From positions 1 through 12,463 of the forward strand of contig JAABRB010000071.1 in assembly GCA_011391185.1 (NCBI GenBank): 12,463 bases of DNA, written 5' to 3'. Below the pieces are notes generated by a model. It saw only the letters and a list, made by a program, of their open reading frames with translations, was not told the origin of the DNA and made no database searches. The stretch comes from Betaproteobacteria bacterium (GTDB lineage: Bacteria > Pseudomonadota > Gammaproteobacteria > Burkholderiales > SG8-39). A program made the position numbers and the translations under genes. Positions 6,618 to 12,463 of this stretch are shown here, one piece after another. Position 1 is the first letter of the stretch, and each line of letters begins with the position of its first letter.

Positions 6618-6646
6618 TTGACGCCGTAAACTGAATGAGCAATCAT
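6618..6646 (+). promoter_or_regulatory. Candidate sigma-70 promoter for the SDR operon
   Basis: TTGACG at 6618-6623 (five of six to the -35 consensus) is separated by 17 bp from AATCAT at 6641-6646 (four of six to the -10 consensus). The -10 lies inside the TetR-type operator at 6632-6649, so a bound repressor would block polymerase. The SDR start codon is at 6739, giving a leader of roughly 85 bases. Confidence 0.55.
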
Positions 6647-6649
6647 TCA
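6632..6649. promoter_or_regulatory. TetR/FadR-type operator, copy 1
   Basis: TGAATGA-GCAA-TCATTCA is a perfect 7-bp inverted repeat with a 4-bp spacer. The same architecture and half-site recur at 10399-10416, and in both places the right arm is followed by ATC. The half-sites match those described for the TetR-family fatty-acid-degradation repressor FadR of Bacillus subtilis (TGAATGA...TCATTCA). The linked TetR gene at 9592 is the obvious candidate to bind it. It overlaps the -10 of the candidate promoter for the SDR-crotonase-dehydrogenase-TetR operon, implying repression and autoregulation. Confidence 0.85.
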
Positions 6650-6738
6650 ATCAACGCGGGCGGGCGATTTCGATCGACCCATCCGACCCGCTGTTCCGGT
6701 GCGGATCACAGTCCGCCCGATCACGGAGGAATCACGCG

Positions 6739-7485
6739 ATGCAACTTCAGGGAAAGACCGCCGTAGTCACCGGCGCCGCATCCGGAATCGGGCGCGCGAC
6801 CGCCGAGAAACTCGCCGCAGCGGGCGCGCACGTCCTGCTCGGCGACATTGCCATGGAAGCCGGCGAGGCCGTCGCCGCACGCGCGCGCGAACAGGGGCAA
6901 CGCGCAGACTTTTTCCGCCTGGACGTGACCGATCCCGAGTCGATCGAGGCGTTCCGGCGGGACGCCCTCACCAAGGCGAAGCAAGTGGACATCGTCGCGA
7001 ACGTCGCGGGCTGGGGTCGGACCGAGCCTTTCGTCAAGAACACGCCGGATTTCTGGCGCAAGGTCGTCGACCTGAACCTGATGGGTCCGATCATGGTGAC
7101 CCGGGCGTTCATCGAGCCGATGATGGAGCGAAAATCGGGCAAGATCGTCTCGGTGGCGAGCGACGCCGGGCGCGTCGGAAGCCTCGGAGAGTCCGTGTAT
7201 TCCGGCGCCAAGGGCGGCGTGATCGCGTTCACCAAGGCGCTCGCGCGCGAGACGGCGCGCTACAACATCACCGTGAACTGCGTCTGCCCGGGACCGACCG
7301 ATACCCCGCTTCTCGCCGCGGTGCCCGACAAGATCCGCGAAGCGTTCGTCCGCGTCACGCCCATGCAGCGGCTCGCGCTTCCCGCGGAGGTCGCAGACGC
7401 CATCGTCTTCTTTTCCAGCGACGCGACGAGCTTCGTGACCGGCCAGGTCCTGAGCGTGAGCGGCGGACTCACGATGGTCGGCTGA
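6739..7485 (+). CDS. Short-chain dehydrogenase/reductase, BadH-like
   Basis: 248-residue classical SDR. The nucleotide site is TGAASGIG (11-18) with Asp36 after the second strand, favouring NAD over NADP. The usual NNAG is N-V-A-G (88-91). The catalytic set is Ser141, Tyr154 and Lys158 in the Y-x-x-x-K motif, with Asn113. The C-terminal half, with [19 protein letters not shown] and [12 protein letters not shown], resembles from memory BadH, the 2-hydroxycyclohexanecarboxyl-CoA dehydrogenase of Rhodopseudomonas palustris. Related SDRs also serve in 2-aminobenzoyl-CoA type pathways. Oxidation of a beta-hydroxyacyl-CoA to the beta-keto form is the likely reaction. A GGAGGA site lies 8 bp before the start. 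It is the first gene of the TetR-controlled operon, 47 bp before the crotonase. Confidence 0.85.
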   Translation: MQLQGKTAVVTGAASGIGRATAEKLAAAGAHVLLGDIAMEAGEAVAARAREQGQRADFFRLDVTDPESIEAFRRDALTKAKQVDIVANVAGWGRTEPFVKNTPDFWRKVVDLNLMGPIMVTRAFIEPMMERKSGKIVSVASDAGRVGSLGESVYSGAKGGVIAFTKALARETARYNITVNCVCPGPTDTPLLAAVPDKIREAFVRVTPMQRLALPAEVADAIVFFSSDATSFVTGQVLSVSGGLTMVG

Positions 7486-7532
7486 GCATTTCGGGAACGG
7501 CGACATCGCACTTCAGATCCAGGAGGAAAGTC

Positions 7533-8351
7533 ATGTACAAGTTGAAAGCGGCCGAATGGCGGCCGGCGCATTTCAGGTGGGAGGTGAAGGAGCGCGTCGC
7601 GACCATCACGCTCAATCGTCCCGAGCGCAAGAATCCGCTTACCTTCGAAAGCTACGCGGAGTTGCGCGACACGTTCCACAAGCTGCAGTACGTGGACGAC
7701 GTGCGGACGGTGATCGTCACCGGCGAGGGCGGCAACTTCTGCTCCGGGGGAGACGTGCACGAGATCATCGGCCCCCTGGTGAAGATGGAAATGGACGAGC
7801 TCACGATCTTCACCCGCATGACCGGAAGCCTGGTCAAGGAGATGCGCAACTGTCCGCAGCCGGTCATCTCCGCGGTGGACGGCATTTGCACGGGCGCGGG
7901 AGCGATCATCTCGATGGTCTCGGATTTCCGCTATGCCACGCCGGAATGCAAGACGGCGTTCCTCTTCGTGCGCGTCGGCCTTGCCGGCTGTGACATGGGG
8001 GCCTGCGCGATACTGCCGCGCATCATCGGCCAGGGGCGGGCGTCCGAGCTCCTCTACACCGGCCGCGTGATGAAAGCCGAGGAAGGCCTCGCATGGGGCT
8101 TCTTCAACGAGCTCGTGCCGCAGGACAAGTTGCTGGCGCGCGCGAACGAGATGGCGCTCACGCTCGCGAACGGCCCGGCATTCGCGCACTCGATGACCAA
8201 GAAGTGTCTGCACCAGGAATGGAACATGTCGATCGAGCAGGCGATCGAGGCCGAAGCGGAGGCGCAGGCGATCTGCATGCAGACCGGCGATTTCGCGCGC
8301 GCCTATAACGCCTTCGTAAAGAAGGAAAAGCCGCAGTTCGAGGGCAACTAG
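7533..8351 (+). CDS. Enoyl-CoA hydratase/isomerase (crotonase) family protein
   Basis: 272-residue crotonase-fold enzyme acting on an acyl-CoA. The oxyanion-hole loops are FCSGGDVH (69-76) and CTGAGAI (119-125). By alignment by eye to rat enoyl-CoA hydratase, the catalytic Glu144 position is Ile125 and the Glu164 position falls at about Arg147 or Val148, so both general-base glutamates are missing. Instead Asp154 in GLAGCDMG sits where dienoyl-CoA isomerase-type members keep a catalytic aspartate. The reaction may therefore be isomerisation, hydrolytic C-C cleavage or hydration with a different base. Similar sequences, as I recall, occur beside salicylyl-CoA or 2-aminobenzoyl-CoA degradation genes in betaproteobacteria. 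A perfect AGGAGG (7521-7526) precedes the start. It lies between the SDR and the acyl-CoA dehydrogenase. Confidence 0.88.
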   Translation: MYKLKAAEWRPAHFRWEVKERVATITLNRPERKNPLTFESYAELRDTFHKLQYVDDVRTVIVTGEGGNFCSGGDVHEIIGPLVKMEMDELTIFTRMTGSLVKEMRNCPQPVISAVDGICTGAGAIISMVSDFRYATPECKTAFLFVRVGLAGCDMGACAILPRIIGQGRASELLYTGRVMKAEEGLAWGFFNELVPQDKLLARANEMALTLANGPAFAHSMTKKCLHQEWNMSIEQAIEAEAEAQAICMQTGDFARAYNAFVKKEKPQFEGN

Positions 8352-8390
8352 TGGATCGACAAACTCCTGCCCCCTGCCCCGCTTACGCCC

Positions 8391-9566
8391 ATGCCTGACA
8401 CGTCGTACCTCGCGTGGCCGTTCTTCGAGGACCGGCACCGCCATCGCGCCGCGGACCTCGAACGGTTCGCAGAGAGTGAGCTGGCAGGACTGGCAAGCCA
8501 GGCACATGACGACGACTCCATTGACGCCACGTGCCGCGAGATCGTGCGCCGGTTGGGTCGCGCCGGATTGCTCGAGCCTTGTTGCGTGACGGTGCCGGAC
8601 GGAGCTTTCGACGTTCGCAGCCTCTGTCTGAGCCGCGACGTCCTGGCGCGTCACGAAGGGCTCGCCGATTTTGCATTCGCGATGCAGGGCCTGGGTACCG
8701 GACCGATCTCGCTCTTCGGGAGCGCGGCGCAGCGACAAACTTATCTCCCTCCGGTGTTGCGCGGTGAGCGCATCGCGGCCTTTGCGCTCTCCGAGCCGCA
8801 AGCCGGCAGCGATGTCGGCGCGATTGCGACGACGGCGAAGCGCGACGGCGATGCGTACGTCATCAACGGGACCAAGACCTGGATCTCGAATGGCGGCATC
8901 GCCGATCACTGCATCGTCTTCGCGCGCACCGGCCCGGAATCCGGGTCGAAGGGGCTGTCGGCCTTCATCGTAGATGCCGACACGCCCGGGTTCACCATCG
9001 CGGCGCGCATCCGCACGATCGCGCCGCACCCACTTGCGACGCTTGCGTTCAACAACTGTCGCATCCCGGCAGGCGCACTGCTCGGTGCGGAAGGGGAAGG
9101 CTTCAAGGTTTCGATGAGCACGCTGGACGTCTTTCGCACTACGGTCGGTGCTGCGGCGCTCGGGCTCGCCCGCCGCGCGCTCGACGAGGCGCTGCGACGC
9201 TGTCGGGAGCGCGCGGTGTTCGGCAAACAGCTCGGCGAGTATCAGCTCACCCAGGCGAAAATCGCCGACATGGCCCTCGCGGTGGATGCCGCGGCATTGC
9301 TCGTGTATCGCTCGGCATGGACGCGCGATACGCAGGGACGGCGCGTGACCCGCGAGGCGTCGATGGCGAAACTCTACGCGACCGAGATGGCGCAACAGGT
9401 GATCGACCAGGCCGTGCAGATCTTCGGCGGAACGGGCGTCGTCTCGGGCACGACGGTCGAGACGCTTTACCGCGAGATTCGCGCGCTGCGGATCTACGAG
9501 GGCACGAGCGAAATCCAGCGGCTCGTGATTGCCAACGCGGTCATGTCGGGTAACGGCGCCACCTGA
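8391..9566 (+). CDS. Acyl-CoA dehydrogenase
   Basis: 391-residue FAD-dependent dehydrogenase that introduces a 2,3-double bond into an acyl-CoA and passes electrons to ETF. The first signature is [13 protein letters not shown] (131-143). The C-terminal FAD segment is QIFGGTGVV (343-351), followed by [17 protein letters not shown] (360-376), where Glu370 is at the catalytic-base position of medium-chain-type enzymes. The N-terminus [12 protein letters not shown] supports the start at 8391. No Shine-Dalgarno is visible upstream of that codon, only a C-rich stretch in the 39-bp gap after the crotonase, so translation may depend on readthrough or coupling. Substrate is probably the CoA ester made by the downstream ligase, for instance a cyclohexanecarboxyl-CoA-like compound (inference from BadH- and AliA-like neighbours). 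The TetR gene starts 25 bp after its stop. Confidence 0.92.
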   Translation: MPDTSYLAWPFFEDRHRHRAADLERFAESELAGLASQAHDDDSIDATCREIVRRLGRAGLLEPCCVTVPDGAFDVRSLCLSRDVLARHEGLADFAFAMQGLGTGPISLFGSAAQRQTYLPPVLRGERIAAFALSEPQAGSDVGAIATTAKRDGDAYVINGTKTWISNGGIADHCIVFARTGPESGSKGLSAFIVDADTPGFTIAARIRTIAPHPLATLAFNNCRIPAGALLGAEGEGFKVSMSTLDVFRTTVGAAALGLARRALDEALRRCRERAVFGKQLGEYQLTQAKIADMALAVDAAALLVYRSAWTRDTQGRRVTREASMAKLYATEMAQQVIDQAVQIFGGTGVVSGTTVETLYREIRALRIYEGTSEIQRLVIANAVMSGNGAT

Positions 9567-9591
9567 GGCCGCAGGCGCAGCGAACGGCAGG

Positions 9592-10263
9592 ATGAGCTCA
9601 CCCGGCACCGTCGAGAGCGTGGTCACCGATCCCAGGCTGGTCGGCGAGCGACGTGAGCAGATCATTCGCGCGGCGATCAAGCTTTTTTCCGAGCAGGGCT
9701 ACTACAGCACGACGATTCAGCACATTGCCCGCGAAGCCGGAATCAGCGTCGGACTGATCTATCAGTACTTCCGCGACAAGGACGACATTCTCTTCCTTAC
9801 GCTCAAGCTCGTGCTCGAGACCTACGAGAAGGAGATTCCCGCGGCGCTGGAAGGCGTGGACCAGCCGCTCGAGCGGTTGTGCGTGGCGATCGGCGCGTAT
9901 TGCCGGGTCGTTGACACGCTGCGCGAGGCGACGGTGCTCACCTATCGCTCCACCAAGTCGCTGCGTGCGGATCGGCGCATATTCATCAAGGATGGCGAAC
10001 TCCGGACCAACCGGCTGCTGGAGGCCTGTCTGCGCGCGTGCATTGCGGGCGGTCACGTGCGCCCGGTGGACGACCAACTCCTCGTTTACCAGTACGTGCT
10101 CTTTGCTCATGCGTGGGCCCTCAAGCAGTGGGCCCTGCGGGACCGCTATTCGCTCGATCACTACGTCGATGAAGGCATCAAGCTGCTCGTCGACCCCTTC
10201 CTTACCGATAAAGGACGCGCCGCAATGGCGCGCATCAGGCGCAAGCAACGCCGCTGCGACTGA
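9592..10263 (+). CDS. TetR family transcriptional regulator, FadR-like
   Basis: 223-residue repressor. Residues about 19-66 are the TetR DNA-binding domain: REQIIRAAIKLFSEQGYYST (21-40), then IAREAGISVGLIYQYFRDKDDIL, with the helix-turn-helix recognition helix around VGLIYQYF (53-60). The remaining helical domain should bind an acyl-CoA effector and mediate dimerisation. The G-x-I-Y-x-Y-F-x-x-K-x-D-I-L pattern resembles the Bacillus FadR type, and the FadR-like palindrome occurs twice in this window, at 6632 and 10399, flanking the block that contains this gene. The start at 9592 (MSSPGT) was chosen because the longer frame overlaps the acyl-CoA dehydrogenase; the upstream AGG is too close to be a good site, so the start is moderately uncertain. 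It is the last gene of the SDR operon, 25 bp after the dehydrogenase, and is probably autoregulated. Confidence 0.92.
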   Translation: MSSPGTVESVVTDPRLVGERREQIIRAAIKLFSEQGYYSTTIQHIAREAGISVGLIYQYFRDKDDILFLTLKLVLETYEKEIPAALEGVDQPLERLCVAIGAYCRVVDTLREATVLTYRSTKSLRADRRIFIKDGELRTNRLLEACLRACIAGGHVRPVDDQLLVYQYVLFAHAWALKQWALRDRYSLDHYVDEGIKLLVDPFLTDKGRAAMARIRRKQRRCD

Positions 10264-10398
10264 TTCGGGCGATTTTCGGTCGAAGTCACGCGGAGTGCGG
10301 GCCTTGTTGCGATGCGTCACGGACGGAAGACCCGCTTTCGGATCACCCATCGTTGATCCAGGCTAAACACGTTCGCACCCTTGCCGCGTAGCATTACG

Positions 10399-10416
10399 TG
10401 AATGAATGCTCATTCA
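10399..10416. promoter_or_regulatory. TetR/FadR-type operator, copy 2
   Basis: TGAATGA-ATGC-TCATTCA repeats the perfect inverted repeat and 4-bp spacing of copy 1, with different spacer bases. It ends 20 bp before the chosen ligase start codon. A TAGCAT at 10389-10394 could be a -10 element, which would put the transcription start inside the operator; no good -35 accompanies it. The identical half-sites with unlike spacers point to selection on the arms, as expected for a dimer-binding site. Confidence 0.85.
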
Positions 10417-10436
10417 ATCGCGTGAGCGGGGAGCCC

Positions 10437-12080
10437 ATGGACGGAGTCTTCCTGGACGCGGCACGCCTCGGGCGCGAAGCCGAGCGCGGCATCTGGCCCG
10501 GTCACGTCGTGACGGACTATCTCGACCAATGGATCGCGACCCGGCCGGACGATACGGCGATCATCGCGTTCCGCGAGAAGGATCGCGCCACGACGCGATT
10601 GACCTACCGTCAGCTCAACGATCGGGTAGCCGCCGTCGCGAGCACGCTCGCCGAACTGGGCGTCGGCCGCGACGATGTTGTCGCATTCCAATTGCCGAAC
10701 TGGTGGGAGTTCGTCGCGGTGTACCTCGCCTGCGTTCGAGTCGGCGCGGCAGCCAATCCGCTGATGCCCATATTCCGCCATCGCGAACTCGTGTTCATGC
10801 TGGCTCTCGCCGAGTCGAAAGTTTTCATCGCACCGGCGAAATTCCGCGGTTTCGATCACGCGTCGCTGGCGCGCACTCTCGTGCAGGACGTGCCCAGTCT
10901 GCAACACGTGCTGCTCGTCGGTGGCGAGGGCGAGGATGCGTTTGAAGTCCGGGTCGCGCGCGCTATAGCCGCAGATGCGTACACCTCCGGGGCGGCGCTC
11001 GCGCCGAACGATGTGACGCAGTTGCTCTATACGTCCGGCACGACCGGGGAACCCAAGGGTGTCATGCATACGTCGAACACCCTCCTCGGCACCGTCCGTA
11101 AATTCGCGGATCGTATGGACGTGGGCGCGTCGGACGTGGTGTTCATGCCGTCCCCGCTCGCGCACCAGCTCGGATTCGCGTACGGGATCCTGTTGACGCA
11201 ACTCATGGGCATTCCGCTCGTGCTGCTCGACGTCTGGAATCCTGCGAGCGCCGCAGAGCTCATCGAGCGCCATCACGCGACGTTCACGTTCGCGGCGACG
11301 CCGTTTCTCGCCGACCTCGCCGCTTTTCCCGGCATCGCCGAGCGACGACTCGACTCGCTGCGGCTTTTCGTGAGCTCGGGTGCGCCGATTCCGCCGGCCA
11401 TCGTGCAAGCGGCCCAGGAGCGGCTCGGCGTCACGGTCGTGACCTGCTGGGGCATGACCGAGTGTTGCAGCGTGACCATGACGCCACCGAGCGGCTACAA
11501 GGTCCTCGAGTCGGACGGCTGCGTTCTGGACGGTGAAGAAGTGCGTGTCGTCGACGCGAGCAAGAAGGAGCTCCCGCGCGGGGTCGAAGGCACGCTGCAG
11601 ATCCGCGGCGCGGCGCTCTTCGTCGGGTATCTCAAGCGCCCGCAGCTCTACGACCTTGATCCGGACGGCTGGTTCGACACGGGCGACGTGGCGCGCATGG
11701 ATGCCGAGGGCTACATCCGCATCTGCGGGCGTAACAAGGACATCGTGATTCGCGGCGGCGAGAACATCCCGGTGATCGAGGTCGAGAGCGCGCTCTACCG
11801 AATGCCTGAAGTCGCGGATGCCGCGATCGTGGCGATGCCGGATCCGCGGCTGATCGAGCGGGCATGCGCGTTCGTCACGGTACGCCCTGGACAGTCACTG
11901 ACGCTCGAGCGGCTTCGACAGCACCTTGCCGGGGAGGCGGTCACCAAGCACTTCTGGCCGGAGCGCCTCGAGATCATCGACGAAATGCCTCGCACACCGA
12001 CCGGAAAGATCCAGAAATTCGTGCTCCGTGAGCGCGCCCGGAAGTTCCTCCCCGAGGCGGAAGCGCACGCCGTGACGTGA
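10437..12080 (+). CDS. AMP-forming acid-CoA ligase, AliA (cyclohexanecarboxylate-CoA ligase)-like
   Basis: 547-residue acyl-adenylate-forming enzyme that couples a carboxylic acid to CoA with ATP. Motifs in order: YTSGTTGEPKG (198-208, P-loop), TCWGMTECC (336-344), WFDTGD (412-417), GRNKDIVIRGGENI (431-444) and PTGKIQK (521-527), with Lys524 at the adenylation lysine. The segments VVAFQLPNWWEFVAVYLACVR and NPLMPIFRHREL resemble, from memory, R. palustris AliA, the cyclohexanecarboxylate-CoA ligase, more than benzoate-CoA ligases. The ATG at 10437 has a GGGGAG site; a GTG at 10398 is in frame but lies within the operator. The gene has its own operator copy and a 173-bp gap after the TetR gene, so it forms a separate transcription unit under the same repressor. 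Substrate is probably an alicyclic or aromatic acid, but a medium-chain acid cannot be excluded. Confidence 0.9.
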   Translation: MDGVFLDAARLGREAERGIWPGHVVTDYLDQWIATRPDDTAIIAFREKDRATTRLTYRQLNDRVAAVASTLAELGVGRDDVVAFQLPNWWEFVAVYLACVRVGAAANPLMPIFRHRELVFMLALAESKVFIAPAKFRGFDHASLARTLVQDVPSLQHVLLVGGEGEDAFEVRVARAIAADAYTSGAALAPNDVTQLLYTSGTTGEPKGVMHTSNTLLGTVRKFADRMDVGASDVVFMPSPLAHQLGFAYGILLTQLMGIPLVLLDVWNPASAAELIERHHATFTFAATPFLADLAAFPGIAERRLDSLRLFVSSGAPIPPAIVQAAQERLGVTVVTCWGMTECCSVTMTPPSGYKVLESDGCVLDGEEVRVVDASKKELPRGVEGTLQIRGAALFVGYLKRPQLYDLDPDGWFDTGDVARMDAEGYIRICGRNKDIVIRGGENIPVIEVESALYRMPEVADAAIVAMPDPRLIERACAFVTVRPGQSLTLERLRQHLAGEAVTKHFWPERLEIIDEMPRTPTGKIQKFVLRERARKFLPEAEAHAVT

Positions 12081-12086
12081 TGCAGA

Positions 12087-12120
12087 TCCGCGGGCACGTT
12101 GTCTGACGGGCCCTCGCGGA
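12087..12120 (+). terminator. Hairpin after the ligase gene, weak terminator candidate
   Basis: TCCGCG at 12087-12092 pairs with CGCGGA at 12115-12120, and GGC with GCC inside a two-base bulge continue the stem. It starts 6 bp after the ligase stop codon. No T-run follows, so the case rests on position and pairing only. Confidence 0.3.
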
Positions 12121-12183
12121 CGGTGTTAGGCTTTGCGGCATCGCTCGCACTTGTCGCCGGATTTCGCCGCCGGCACGTTGCCG

Positions 12184-12463
12184 ATGACGCTAAAACTCCT
12201 GAACGCCCGCCTCATGCGCCTCGCCGTCGCGATGGCCGGGACGACGATCCTTGCGCTGATCCCCGGCTCGGCGCTCGCGCAGGCCGCTGCCAGCTTTATC
12301 GTCGCGATCGGTGCAGTCCAGGTGGTTGACAATGCGGGCAGCGCCCGCACGGGTGAACGGGGCGGCGCGCTCGCGTCGGGAGACCGGGTCATCACCGGTG
12401 CCGACGGGCTTGCCCAGATTCGATTCTCGGACGGCGCGATGCTCTCGGTTCGAGCAAATTCCG
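12184..12463 (+). CDS. FecR-domain exported protein, N-terminal fragment
   Basis: The frame from the ATG at 12184 stays open to the window end, giving 93 residues. Residues 1-32 form a Sec signal peptide with basic residues, a hydrophobic core and cleavage after ALA. From about residue 38 a FecR domain begins: IGAVQVVDNAGSAR (42-55), then GGALASGDRVITGADG (60-75) and QIRFSDGAMLSVRANS (78-93), the usual 'G-D-x-I-x-T-G-x-x-G-x-A-x-I-R-F-x-D' pattern. Proteins with a cleavable signal in front of FecR are periplasmic or surface-associated, unlike the membrane-bound anti-sigma FecR. The rest of the protein and its function are outside the window. No clear Shine-Dalgarno is seen; an in-frame TTG lies two codons upstream. 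Confidence 0.82.
   Translation, partial: MTLKLLNARLMRLAVAMAGTTILALIPGSALAQAAASFIVAIGAVQVVDNAGSARTGERGGALASGDRVITGADGLAQIRFSDGAMLSVRANS

Noticed and set aside
7260..9680. A very long minus-strand open frame (806 codons) opposite the SDR, crotonase, dehydrogenase and TetR genes
   Set aside because: It runs antisense to four well-supported genes, has an arginine/histidine-rich composition typical of high-GC shadow frames, and shows no recognisable domain.
10264..10398. Possible small gene or RNA between the TetR and ligase genes
   Set aside because: No frame with a ribosome site and sensible composition was seen, and no clear stem-plus-T-run structure; apart from the operator and a weak -10 the stretch is unassigned.
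10398..10436. GTG start 13 codons upstream for the ligase
   Set aside because: The start and first codons would lie within the operator, and the ATG at 10437 has a better ribosome site and matches the expected beginning of the family.

Overview
The window is high-GC DNA with tightly packed genes, strong Shine-Dalgarno sites and gene families typical of soil or freshwater Proteobacteria. Gene content (a TRAP carboxylate importer, acyl-CoA catabolism under a TetR repressor, a FecR-domain exported protein) fits a betaproteobacterium such as a member of Burkholderiales or a relative. That placement is inference; no rRNA or other phylogenetic marker is present. I see no mobile element, CRISPR array, tRNA or phage gene.

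Layout. (1) Left edge: the last 43 codons of a rubredoxin-reductase-like flavoprotein (+). (2) A minus-strand pair, a tandem-CDGSH iron-sulfur protein followed by a GntR/FCD regulator. (3) A 187-bp divergent control region with four copies of a 12-bp repeat and a perfect 15-bp palindrome. (4) A plus-strand run of six genes: bicupin, TRAP transporter dctP-dctQ-dctM, an ACMSD-type amidohydrolase and an AhpD/carboxymuconolactone-decarboxylase-like protein. Gaps are 54, 28, 12, -4 and 16 bp, so it reads as one operon for import and metal-dependent conversion of an unidentified organic acid, probably controlled by the GntR protein. (5) A 234-bp intergenic region with a hairpin, a promoter and a palindromic operator. 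(6) A plus-strand acyl-CoA cluster: BadH-like SDR, crotonase, acyl-CoA dehydrogenase and a TetR regulator. (7) A second copy of the same operator, then an AliA-like acid-CoA ligase. (8) Right edge: the start of an exported FecR-domain protein, cut by the window end.

How the parts work together. The ligase would activate a (probably cyclic) carboxylic acid to its CoA thioester. The dehydrogenase, crotonase and SDR would then perform oxidation, hydration or isomerisation, and alcohol oxidation. The best-supported regulatory observation is that the same inverted repeat, TGAATGA-N4-TCATTCA, lies in front of both the SDR operon and the ligase gene, with a FadR-type TetR gene between them. This predicts a small self-contained regulon relieved by an acyl-CoA. 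Whether the TRAP/amidohydrolase operon feeds the same pathway is not shown by the sequence; the two blocks appear to have different regulators.
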